This document shows, piece after piece, positions 1-6,187 of a DNA stretch of 6,944 nt. Below the pieces are notes generated by a model. It was not told the origin of the DNA, did not search any database, and saw nothing but the letters and a program-made list of their open reading frames with translations. How positions within the stretch are numbered: position 1 is the stretch's first letter; every line of letters starts with the position of its first letter. Origin of the DNA: an uncultured Clostridia bacterium (GTDB taxonomy: Bacteria; Bacillota_A; Clostridia; Oscillospirales; Oscillospiraceae); NCBI GenBank assembly GCA_947307505.1, contig CAMZJG010000051.1, positions 1 through 6,944 on the forward strand, given 5' to 3'. The position numbers were made by a program, and so were the translations under genes.

Positions 1-443
1 CCCGCTTCTTCGGCGAGTTCTCCAAGAACGTCCATGCCCTGAACTTCTCCGCCTATGAACCCTATCACTACGGCTCCGAGCGGCAGCAGGCCCTGGGGGG
101 CTATTCCACCTTCTACAGCGCCGGGGAGGAAAAAAAGATCACCATGGCCTGGACCTCCATCTGCCAGCCCGCCTTCCTGGGCCCCTGGGGACCGGACGGA
201 AAGCATCATCCGCATGCCCACAAGGATTACGAGGAGGCCCTGATCTTCCTGAGCATGGATACGGACAACCTGACGGATCTCCACGGGGAGGTGGATATCT
301 GCTGCGGAGCGGAAGAGGAGCTGGAGCATTATATCCTGACCAAGTCCACCGTCATGGCTCTGCAGAAGGACGCGCCTCACCTGCCCCTGTACTTCCAAAA
401 GATAGACAAGCCTTATGTTTTCATCACCCTGAGCGCGCACTGA
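1..443 (+). CDS. Cupin-fold protein, C-terminal part (5' end outside window)
   Basis: The frame is open from base 3 to a TGA at 441-443, giving 146 residues with no start in context, so the gene begins left of the window. Around 204-236 it encodes a His-rich strand, HHPHAHKDYEE, which fits cupin motif 1 (HxH, three residues, then E) and would supply metal ligands. Near the C-terminus (about 381-425) the segment PHLPLYFQKIDKPYVF resembles cupin motif 2 followed by a final beta strand. Cupins of this kind are small cytosolic beta-barrel proteins that bind a metal and often a small molecule. Neither the substrate nor a catalytic role can be read from the sequence. The ATG at 144 lies inside the conserved region and has no ribosome binding site, so it is not taken as the start. 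The gene is convergent with the operon on the other strand and is unlikely to be functionally linked to it. The cupin assignment is by motif only. Confidence 0.7.
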   Translation, partial: RFFGEFSKNVHALNFSAYEPYHYGSERQQALGGYSTFYSAGEEKKITMAWTSICQPAFLGPWGPDGKHHPHAHKDYEEALIFLSMDTDNLTDLHGEVDICCGAEEELEHYILTKSTVMALQKDAPHLPLYFQKIDKPYVFITLSAH

Positions 444-467
444 TAAACAGGCTTCGATACAGATATG

Positions 468-502
468 CCCCCCGGCTCATGGAGCCGGGGGGTTGATTGT
501 TT
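468..502 (+). terminator. Rho-independent terminator of the cupin gene
   Basis: A perfect 11-bp GC-rich stem (468-478 with 482-492) closes a 3-nt loop, 24 nt after the cupin stop codon. A moderately U-rich run (TTGATTGTTT, 493-502) follows on the + strand. On the - strand the sequence after the hairpin is not U-rich. The structure therefore terminates the cupin transcript best, although it could also stabilise or weakly terminate the convergent transcript, whose last stop codon is at 513-515. Confidence 0.8.
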
Positions 503-512
503 CCCTATTCCG

Positions 513-1130
513 TCAAGCTTCGGGTCTGCCGCCCTGTTCCGCCCAGTAGGCGTCCACGATATCGTCGATCATATCCACGATGTACCGGTCGCAGGCGGGG
601 AATCCGCCGTAGTACCGGTGCAGGGCCATGCACTTCACGCAGTTGCCGTGGTACCAGCAGTCCACATTCTTGCAGCGGCAGGCCCGGTTTTTCGGGTCCT
701 GAGAGATCTTCTGCCAGGTGTTCATCCTCTCGATCATATCCTTGGGATCGCTCCGCTGGACCAGGCGCTTCCGGGAACCGTCGGGATCATGGGGATCCAC
801 CAGGCCGGTCTTGTCGTTCCCCCCGGCGGACTGGATCTTATAGTGCATGTTGTAGCGTCTTTCCTGGGGCACCCCCGCCTCCAGCACGTCCTCCAGGGGA
901 CGGAGGCAGTTGGGATACCCATCGAAATACCGGTGGAGGGTCACGCACTGCTGGCAGTTGTGGTTGTTCCGGCAGCCGGTGATCCTGCAGGTGCATTCCA
1001 GGTTCTTGGGATCGCTGACGATCCTGTCCCACTCCCTGCGCTGCTGCAGCTTCTGCTCCTCGGTCATCTCCTCCCAGGGTATGCCCAGAGTGTTGAGCTT
1101 TGCCAGATGCTCGTCGTTGGATCTGCCCAT
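513..1130 (-). CDS. Cys/His-rich protein with two copies of a putative metal-binding module
   Basis: A 205-residue soluble protein with no signal peptide or membrane segment. It contains two copies of one module, residues about 34-77 and 139-182, offset by exactly 105 residues. In both copies the spacing is C-x-C-x4-C-x5-C-x2-C-x3-H-x8-C (C46, C48, C53, C59, C62, H66, C75; and C151, C153, C158, C164, C167, H171, C180). The shared surroundings include a leading Trp, DPKN, NC, LHRY and G-x-P. Six Cys and one His per copy suggest zinc or Fe-S binding. The pattern recalls short Cys-rich clostridial proteins of the DUF6485 type, but that is from memory and untested. The start is supported by an AAAGGAG site at 1139-1145, 8 nt upstream of the ATG. 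The gene lies 21 nt after the clpE-like stop and is presumably co-transcribed with it. Function is unknown; a Clp adaptor, metal sensor or metal store are possibilities by inference. The reading frame is secure. Confidence 0.85.
   Translation of the reverse strand: MGRSNDEHLAKLNTLGIPWEEMTEEQKLQQRREWDRIVSDPKNLECTCRITGCRNNHNCQQCVTLHRYFDGYPNCLRPLEDVLEAGVPQERRYNMHYKIQSAGGNDKTGLVDPHDPDGSRKRLVQRSDPKDMIERMNTWQKISQDPKNRACRCKNVDCWYHGNCVKCMALHRYYGGFPACDRYIVDMIDDIVDAYWAEQGGRPEA
585..1031 (-). repeat. Intragenic tandem duplication encoding two Cys-rich modules
   Basis: The two module-coding segments are 900-1031 (residues 34-77) and 585-716 (residues 139-182). All six Cys and the His align at a constant offset of 105 residues without any gap. 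The proteins are recognisably similar, but the copies have diverged outside the motif residues, so this is an old duplication rather than a recent DNA repeat. The linker between the copies (about residues 78-138) is rich in charged residues plus Gly, Asp and Pro, and lacks Cys. Confidence 0.8.
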
Positions 1131-1151
1131 TTCCGATGCTCCTTTCTCTCT

Positions 1152-3446
1152 TTACGCCGTTACGACCTGTACTTCCCCGTCCCGCATGGTGACGGCGATC
1201 ATCTTCACGCTGGAAGCGTAATTCTGGATCAGGAGCTGGGTGATCACGTCCTCCACCTCCCGCTGGATGAGCCGCCGCAGGTTCCGGGCCCCATAGGTAA
1301 CGGAATAGGACTTGTTCGCCAGGTACTTCAGCAGCTCCTCGTCGTAGCTCAGGCTGTAGCCCTTTTCGGCCATGCTGTCCTTCAGCTCGTTCATCATGAT
1401 CCGGGCGATCTCCACGAAGTTCTCCTCCGAGAGCCGGTTGAAGGAGACGACCTCGTCCACCCGGTTGATGAACTCAGGCCGCAGGAACTCGTTCAGGGCC
1501 TTCAGGGCCTTTTCCTTCCCCTGCTCGGAAACGGTGCGGCCGAAGCCCACGCTGCCGGTCCGCTCGCCGCTGCCCGCATTGGTGGTCATGATGATGACCG
1601 TATTCTCGAAATTCACGCTCCGGCCGTGGGCATCCGTCAGGCGCCCGTCATCCAGGATCTGGAGCAGGATATTCATCACGTCCGGATGGGCCTTTTCGAT
1701 CTCGTCGAAGAGGATGACGCTGTAGGGCCGTCTCCTCACCTTTTCCGTGAGCTGGCCCGCCTCGTCATAGCCCACGTAGCCCGGAGGAGAGCCCACCAGA
1801 CGGCTGACCGTGTGCTTTTCCATGAACTCGGACATATCCAGACGGATCAGGGACTCGGGAGAATCGAAGAGGTCTGCCGCCAGGCGCTTCACCAGTTCGG
1901 TCTTGCCCACGCCGGTGGACCCCAGGAAGATGAAGGAAACGGGCTTGCGCTTGGGGGAGATGCCCACCCGGTTCCGCTTGATGGCGGCGCAAACCGCGTC
2001 CACCGCCTCATCCTGGCCGATGAGATGGGCTTTCAGCCGTTCATCCAGCTTGCTCAGGCGCTGGAATTCGTCCTCCTTGATGCTGCTGGCGGGGATCTTG
2101 GTCCAGAGCTCGATGACCCGGGCCAGGTTCTCCAGGGTCAGCTCCGGCCAGCCCCGCTGCTCCAGATCATGGAGCTCCTCATCCAGCTGCAGTTCCTTGC
2201 TCCGCAGCTCCGCCAGACGGGCGTAGTCCCCGCTGCTCTCCCCGTAGGGGGCGGCCAGGATCCGTTCCCGCTCCTTCACCAGACTCTCCATCTCCTCATG
2301 GATGCTGGCGCTGCGGGCGATATCCATATTCTTCAGGTTCACGTCGCTGCAGGCCTCGTCGATCAGGTCGATGGCCTTATCCGGCAGGAAGCGGTCCGTG
2401 ATGTACCGCTCGGAGAGGGTCACCGCCTGACGGCACATCTCCTCCGAGATGCGCACACAGTGGAACTCCTCATAATAATGGGCGATGCCCCGGATGATGC
2501 TGACGCTCTCCTCGATGCCCGGCTCGGACACCGTTACCGGCTGGAACCGGCGCTCCAAAGCGCTGTCCTTCTCAATATGCTTCCGGTATTCCGTAAAAGT
2601 GGTGGCGCCGATGACCTGGATCTCCCCCCGGGAGAGGGCGGGTTTCAGGATGTTGGCGGCATTCATGCTGCCCTCTGCGTCCCCCGCGCCTACGATGCTG
2701 TGCACCTCATCGATGAAGAGGATGATGTTCCCCTGTTTCTTGATCTCGTCGATGAGGCCCTTCATCCGGCTTTCGAACTGGCCCCGGAACTGGGTGCCCG
2801 CCACCAGGGCGGTGAGGTCCAGAAGCCACACCTCTTTATTCTGGAGCTTATAGGGCACCTGCCCGTCGGCGATCTTCTGGGCCAGGCCTTCGGCGATGGC
2901 GGTCTTGCCCACGCCGGGTTCGCCGATGAGACAGGGATTGTTCTTCTGCCGCCGGTTCAGGATCTGGATCACCCGCTCCAGCTCGGTCTCCCGGCCTACG
3001 ATCCGATCCAGCTTTCCGTCCCGGGCTTTCCCGGTGAGATCCTGGCAGTAGTTCTCCAGGAATTTCTTTTTCGGTCCCCGGGGCTGCTGGGGCGGCTCCG
3101 GTCTGGGAGGCTCCCGTCCCGGCCGGTTTTCCTGGCTGGGAGGATTGGCCCCGAAGAGCTTGTTGAAAAAGGGGAAGGTGGCGGTCTTGCCGCTTTCGTC
3201 GTCTCCCCCGTCCGCATCGGGGATATGGTCCACGCCGCTGAGGGCTTCCGTCATCTCCTCGCTGATCCCGTCCAGATCCTCATCGGAGATGCCCATCTTC
3301 TGCATCAGGTCCTCCACGGGCCGGATATTCAATTCCTTCGCGCACTTCAGGCAAAGGCCTTCGTTCACGGTCTTGCCGTTCTCCATCTTCGTGATGAAGA
3401 CCACGGCGACATTCTTTTTGCACCTAGCGCAAATCGGCGGCTGCAT
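1152..3446 (-). CDS. clpE: ClpE-like AAA+ unfoldase (ATP-dependent Clp protease ATP-binding subunit)
   Basis: A 764-residue Clp/Hsp100 ATPase that would unfold proteins and probably feed them to ClpP in the cytosol. It starts with a four-Cys zinc finger (C6, C9, C32, C35), as in ClpE, instead of the double Clp_N repeat of ClpC or ClpB. A Pro/Asp/Gly-rich linker (about 72-126) follows. The first AAA+ module has Walker A GEPGVGKT (175-182), Walker B ILFIDE (242-247), the pore-loop region QFRG (219-222) and ERRF arginines (299-300). A short charged coiled-coil middle domain (about 380-432) follows. The second module has Walker A GSTGVGKT (509-516), pore loop GYVG (556-559), Walker B VILFDE (577-582), FINRVDE (659-665) and sensor-2 GAR (719-721). 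VGF at 633-635 matches the ClpP-docking loop of ClpC/ClpE. All catalytic motifs are intact. The ATG at 3446 is chosen because AAGGTGG/AAGGA precede it and the zinc finger follows at once. It is slightly longer than B. subtilis ClpE (about 700 residues), mainly through the linker. No CtsR operator is visible upstream. Confidence 0.93.
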   Translation of the reverse strand: MQPPICARCKKNVAVVFITKMENGKTVNEGLCLKCAKELNIRPVEDLMQKMGISDEDLDGISEEMTEALSGVDHIPDADGGDDESGKTATFPFFNKLFGANPPSQENRPGREPPRPEPPQQPRGPKKKFLENYCQDLTGKARDGKLDRIVGRETELERVIQILNRRQKNNPCLIGEPGVGKTAIAEGLAQKIADGQVPYKLQNKEVWLLDLTALVAGTQFRGQFESRMKGLIDEIKKQGNIILFIDEVHSIVGAGDAEGSMNAANILKPALSRGEIQVIGATTFTEYRKHIEKDSALERRFQPVTVSEPGIEESVSIIRGIAHYYEEFHCVRISEEMCRQAVTLSERYITDRFLPDKAIDLIDEACSDVNLKNMDIARSASIHEEMESLVKERERILAAPYGESSGDYARLAELRSKELQLDEELHDLEQRGWPELTLENLARVIELWTKIPASSIKEDEFQRLSKLDERLKAHLIGQDEAVDAVCAAIKRNRVGISPKRKPVSFIFLGSTGVGKTELVKRLAADLFDSPESLIRLDMSEFMEKHTVSRLVGSPPGYVGYDEAGQLTEKVRRRPYSVILFDEIEKAHPDVMNILLQILDDGRLTDAHGRSVNFENTVIIMTTNAGSGERTGSVGFGRTVSEQGKEKALKALNEFLRPEFINRVDEVVSFNRLSEENFVEIARIMMNELKDSMAEKGYSLSYDEELLKYLANKSYSVTYGARNLRRLIQREVEDVITQLLIQNYASSVKMIAVTMRDGEVQVVTA

Positions 3447-3450
3447 CTGT

Positions 3451-3461
3451 CCACCTTCCTT
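3451..3461 (-). promoter_or_regulatory. Ribosome binding site that decides the clpE-like start
   Basis: Read on the - strand, AAGGAAGGTGG ends 4 nt before the ATG at 3444-3446, offering AAGGA and AAGGTGG as overlapping anti-SD matches. A further in-frame ATG at 3504-3506 would add 20 residues (MHSYPGRASAF and so on), but it has no comparable site. Its extension would also be translated straight through the hairpin at 3472-3491. The downstream ATG is therefore preferred. Confidence 0.7.
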
Positions 3462-3468
3462 TCCGAGC

Positions 3469-3491
3469 AAAGAAAAGGCCGAAGCCCTTCC
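3469..3491 (-). terminator. UUCG-tetraloop hairpin with U-rich 3' side in the clpE-like leader (terminator or attenuator)
   Basis: On the - strand GGAAGGGC pairs with GCCTTTTC across a TTCG tetraloop, an 8-bp stem including two G-U pairs. With the following TTT it makes the run TTTTCTTT. Hairpin plus U-run is the layout of an intrinsic terminator. It ends only about 22 nt before the clpE-like ATG and just upstream of its ribosome binding site. A promoter would hardly fit in that space, so a terminator here would act on transcripts entering from cvpA or from a leader promoter. It could equally be a non-terminating leader structure. The structure is seen in the sequence; its activity is inferred. 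Confidence 0.45.
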
Positions 3492-3552
3492 CGGGTATGA
3501 ATGCATCTCGCTATGATATTCCCTGAAAAACCTCGTCTCTTCCCTTCCCGGG
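3485..3552. repeat. Pair of 11-bp direct repeats in the cvpA-clpE gap
   Basis: CCCTTCCCGGG occurs at 3485-3495 and again at 3542-3552, with start points 57 bp apart. Both copies contain the palindromic core CCCGGG. The copy at 3485-3495 overlaps the 5' arm of the leader hairpin (as read on the - strand). They could be a spaced operator pair or a chance repeat in GC-rich DNA. No convincing -35/-10 pair was seen in this gap. Confidence 0.35.
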
Positions 3553-3575
3553 AAAAGCGGGCTTCCGTATCTCCG

Positions 3576-4253
3576 TTACAGGCCGAAGAACTCCACCAGG
3601 GGATTGACCGACTGGAGCCACTTCAGCAGAATGGTCTCCTCCACCACTTCGGATTTCAGGAGCATGCCTCCGAAACGCAGGAGCCAGGCGATGAAGAAGG
3701 CGAACACTGCGCCTTCTCCCAGGCCGAAGATGGCGCCCAGTATGCCGTTGATCACTTCCAGACCGGGGATATGGAAGGAGAGGCTGATCAGATTCCCGAT
3801 CACGGCAAAGGCGATGGCCAGGAGGACAAAGGCGATGACAAGGGTCATGGTATACGCCACATCAATACACAGCCGCTTCACCATGGCGGCCCGGAGCACA
3901 TGCCCGGTCTCATTAACCTCTTTGTCCAGCTCTCCGGCGATATTCTCCGCCGCGCTGCCCATGAAGCCGATCTCCTCCAGAATCGCCTTGGAGGCGGCGT
4001 ACACGTCGTTCCCCTTCAGCACATCCTCATCCTCCAGCTCACGCATGGCCCGGTCCGTCATGCCGCTGGCAAAGGGCTCAAGGATGGAGGTGAATTCCTC
4101 GGAATAGGTCTCCGCCACCAGTTTTGCCCCATAGAGAGAGGCGAACAGTGCCAGGAGCATGAATATCCCGGGGATCAGCCCGTTGCGGTAGCCCTTCCAG
4201 GCGCAGCCGATGAGGATAAGCAGCAGAACGATGTCGATGATCCAATGTACCAT
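3576..4253 (-). CDS. CvpA-family integral membrane protein
   Basis: A 225-residue protein with the CvpA (colicin V production) layout. Two N-terminal membrane helices (about 3-19 and 26-46) are followed by a long polar loop (about 47-130), then two C-terminal helices (about 133-157 and 168-193). Family-like features are the KGYRNGLI turn between helices 1 and 2, and VINGILGAIFGLGEG (168-181) with its spaced glycines at the start of helix 4. In enterobacteria CvpA is needed for colicin V export and for envelope resistance; in Firmicutes its role is poorly known. The start is well supported by AAGGAGG at 4261-4267, 7 nt before the ATG. The gene lies between the DUF5711-like gene (90-nt gap) and the clpE-like gene (129-nt gap). 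The biochemical function cannot be inferred. Confidence 0.85.
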   Translation of the reverse strand: MVHWIIDIVLLLILIGCAWKGYRNGLIPGIFMLLALFASLYGAKLVAETYSEEFTSILEPFASGMTDRAMRELEDEDVLKGNDVYAASKAILEEIGFMGSAAENIAGELDKEVNETGHVLRAAMVKRLCIDVAYTMTLVIAFVLLAIAFAVIGNLISLSFHIPGLEVINGILGAIFGLGEGAVFAFFIAWLLRFGGMLLKSEVVEETILLKWLQSVNPLVEFFGL

Positions 4254-4269
4254 GGGATTGCCTCCTTCA

Positions 4270-4292
4270 GGCGGGGGGACTGCACCCCCGCC
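4270..4292 (-). promoter_or_regulatory. GC-rich hairpin just upstream of the cvpA ribosome binding site
   Basis: On the - strand GGCGGGGG pairs perfectly with CCCCCGCC across a 7-nt loop, giving an all-GC 8-bp stem. The 3' arm ends 2 nt before the AAGGAGG of cvpA. No U-run follows, so it is not a standard terminator. It could separate translation of the genes, act as an RNA stability or processing element, or affect ribosome access. The remainder of the 90-nt gap shows nothing clear. Confidence 0.45.
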
Positions 4293-4343
4293 GGTTTATG
4301 CGGGCCCGTTCCGCCATTCCGGCGCTGAGCCCCTTGAGAATCG

Positions 4344-5426
4344 TTAAGGTTGATAGATCGTGGCACTGCCTCCGGCGACGACGATGGCGCTGCCATCCTC
4401 CCGCACAAGGGATGCCTGCACGCCTGAAGCATTCTCCAGGCGGCCTTTTTCCTGCAGATCCGGATCGTAGAGCACCATCCGGTCCTGATACAGGACGGAG
4501 ATCCAGCGCCCGGCGGCGCTCAGCCCCTCCACTTCGCCCTGGATATCCAGGGAAGCCAGCTCACGGCCGTCCCGATCCAGGGTGAGCAGCCGGGCTGCGC
4601 TGCCGTTCCGGTGCCGTCCCAGAGCCAGGACGATGAAGCCCTCTTCGGAAACGGCATAATCCTTCAGGAATTCTCCCTTGAAGGCAAATTCGCTGACGGG
4701 CTGGCATTTTTCATCCAGAAACAGCGCACGCTCCGTGCTCAGCAGGAGCAGCGCATTCCCGCCCAGGTATTCCGCTTCGAAAAAGATCTCTTCCTCTCCG
4801 GTCCAGCCCCGCAGCTCCGTCTCCTGGTTCAGACTGTATATCCCCAGATGACAGCCTTCCCCCTGGAGGGTGAGAAGGGCAAGACTGCCGCTGTCCGGCG
4901 AAAGATCCGCGTCGACGGGATAGCTGCTGCCCATGCGCACCCGGTAGACCGCCTGCCCATCGGGCTTGACGACAATGGCCACGCCCTTGCTGCCGCCCTC
5001 CCGGGCGAGGAAGACGCCCCAGCCCTGCTCGTTCACCTTTCCGGTGAGCACGCTGCCGGGAAGGCCGACCTCCACCGTTTCTCCGGTTTCCTTCACCATC
5101 AGGGCGATGCTGTTCTCCTGGCTCCAGACCGCGGCGGCCTTGCCCCGGGAAAAGGTCAGAGGTTCGGCGTAGCCCACCGTCCGGGAAAAGAGGAGCGTTC
5201 CCTCCTCATCGAAGAGGGTCAGACCGGAATCCGCGCTCACCAGGAGGCCTCGGCCTACGGCGGTGAAGCGGTTTTCGCTGTACGGGTCGAAGCTGAAGGC
5301 TGCTGCGGTTTCCGTCTTTTCCGCCGTCTTCCCGCTCTGGATGATGCCCACCGCCGCCAGGACCACCAGGCCCAGGAGGAACAGGCCGCCCAGAAAACGG
5401 AGCACGCCTTTGAATACCGGTCTCAT
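4344..5426 (-). CDS. DUF5711-like membrane-anchored beta-propeller protein
   Basis: A 360-residue protein with a short positively charged N-terminus and one membrane helix (about 8-29), then a Ser/Thr/Ala/Lys-rich spacer and an extracytoplasmic domain. There is no obvious signal peptidase site or lipobox, so it is probably an N-in anchored protein. From about residue 45 the domain repeats short strands of the type GLLVSADSGLTLFDEEG, LSPDSGSLALLTL and YAVSEEGFIVLALG. These are typical of blades in WD40/PQQ-like propellers, and the C-terminus IVVAGGSATIYQP could close the ring. This matches the DUF5711 family of Firmicutes; no enzymatic motif is visible. Its ATG overlaps the truA stop by 4 nt (ATGA), with GGGAGG at 5438-5443 about 11 nt upstream, pointing to translational coupling. 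Its position beside cvpA suggests an envelope role. The family name is from recognition of architecture and neighbourhood. Confidence 0.75.
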   Translation of the reverse strand: MRPVFKGVLRFLGGLFLLGLVVLAAVGIIQSGKTAEKTETAAAFSFDPYSENRFTAVGRGLLVSADSGLTLFDEEGTLLFSRTVGYAEPLTFSRGKAAAVWSQENSIALMVKETGETVEVGLPGSVLTGKVNEQGWGVFLAREGGSKGVAIVVKPDGQAVYRVRMGSSYPVDADLSPDSGSLALLTLQGEGCHLGIYSLNQETELRGWTGEEEIFFEAEYLGGNALLLLSTERALFLDEKCQPVSEFAFKGEFLKDYAVSEEGFIVLALGRHRNGSAARLLTLDRDGRELASLDIQGEVEGLSAAGRWISVLYQDRMVLYDPDLQEKGRLENASGVQASLVREDGSAIVVAGGSATIYQP

Positions 5427-6187
5427 GCCTGCATCATCCTCCCTGCCTCCCCGTCGTACCAGACGCCGGTCATGTATAAGCCCTGGGGCGGAACGGTCGG
5501 TCCCGCCAGACAGCGGTCCCCCGTCTCCAGGATCTCCGGGATCTCCTCCGGCCGCAGCTTCCCCAGGGAAACATAGAGCACGGTGCCCACCATCGCCCTG
5601 GCCATATTATACAGGAAACCGCTGGCGCAGATGCGGAAGGAAAACAGGTCTCCCTCCTGTTCCACGGCAAAATCGTAAACCGTTCGCACGGTGGTCTTCA
5701 CATTGGTGCCCACGCTGCGCACCGCGGCAAAATCGTGGGTGCCCAGGAACTGCTCCGCTCCCGCCCGCAGCCGGGCAAGATCCAGTTCTCCGGGCCGAAA
5801 CCAGACCCGGTCCCGCTCAAAGGGATCCCGGATGACTCCGCTGCGTACGTAATAAGTGTACTCCTTTTTCCGGCAGGAAAACACGGGATGGAAATCCGGT
5901 CCCACCTCGCAGGCCGCCTGCACCGCGATATCCGGAGGCAGGAGGGCATTCAGGGCAAGGGGCAGCCGGTCGGCGGGTACGGCGCACTCCGTCCGAAACC
6001 CGGCGCAGTACTTCCGGGCGTGTACCCCGGCGTCCGTCCTGCCGCAGCCCAGGGCGTGGGTCTCCGCCTTGCATAGCCTGGTGAGAGCTTCCTCCAGAGT
6101 CTCCTGTACCGTGGGAAGCCCCTTCTGCCGTTGCCAGCCATGGTAGGCGGAACCGTCGTAGCTGAGGCGCAAGGCAAGCTGTCTCAA
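5423..6187 (-). CDS. truA: tRNA pseudouridine(38-40) synthase TruA, TTG start
   Basis: TruA converts uridines 38-40 in the anticodon arm of many tRNAs to pseudouridine, which supports reading-frame maintenance. The N-terminal strand LRLSYDGSAYHGWQRQ and the active-site segment GCGRTDAGVHA are characteristic; D52 in GRTDAGVHA is the expected catalytic Asp. Later family segments include VFSCRKKEYTYYV, the strand FSFRICASGFLYNMARAMVGT and, near the end, AGPTVPPQGLYM. The TTG at 6187 gives 254 residues, normal for the family. GGAGG at 6196-6200 lies 8 nt upstream and conserved sequence begins within a few residues. An ATG at 6313 would add 42 residues that only shadow the end of ecfT in another frame. 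The TTG overlaps the ecfT stop by 4 nt (TTGA), and the TruA stop overlaps the next ATG (ATGA), so it sits in a tightly coupled operon. Confidence 0.95.
   Translation of the reverse strand: MRQLALRLSYDGSAYHGWQRQKGLPTVQETLEEALTRLCKAETHALGCGRTDAGVHARKYCAGFRTECAVPADRLPLALNALLPPDIAVQAACEVGPDFHPVFSCRKKEYTYYVRSGVIRDPFERDRVWFRPGELDLARLRAGAEQFLGTHDFAAVRSVGTNVKTTVRTVYDFAVEQEGDLFSFRICASGFLYNMARAMVGTVLYVSLGKLRPEEIPEILETGDRCLAGPTVPPQGLYMTGVWYDGEAGRMMQA

Noticed and set aside
465..3500. A very long open frame on the + strand (about 1011 codons) running through the Cys-rich gene and the clpE-like gene.
   Set aside because: It lies antisense to two genes with unmistakable protein motifs. Its translation is low-complexity and rich in L, H, G, D and P, as expected for the complement of GC-rich codons, and it has no recognisable domain.
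3447..3506. Upstream in-frame ATG adding 20 residues to the ClpE-like protein.
   Set aside because: It lacks a ribosome binding site and runs through a terminator-like hairpin. The ATG at 3446 has a good site and leads directly into the zinc finger.
3447..3575. Search for CtsR or CIRCE operators and a sigma-A promoter before the clpE-like gene.
   Set aside because: No heptad repeat, no CIRCE inverted repeat and no convincing -35/-10 pair with proper spacing. TATCAT near 3510-3525 lacks a matching -35.
3501..4328. Open + strand frame antisense to the CvpA gene.
   Set aside because: It mirrors the CvpA reading frame, has a composition rich in Q, H, G and D, no ribosome binding site and no domain.
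4611..5576. Open + strand frame antisense to the DUF5711-like gene.
   Set aside because: It is a complement-strand artefact of GC-rich coding sequence. The - strand gene has a membrane helix, propeller strands and a coupled start.
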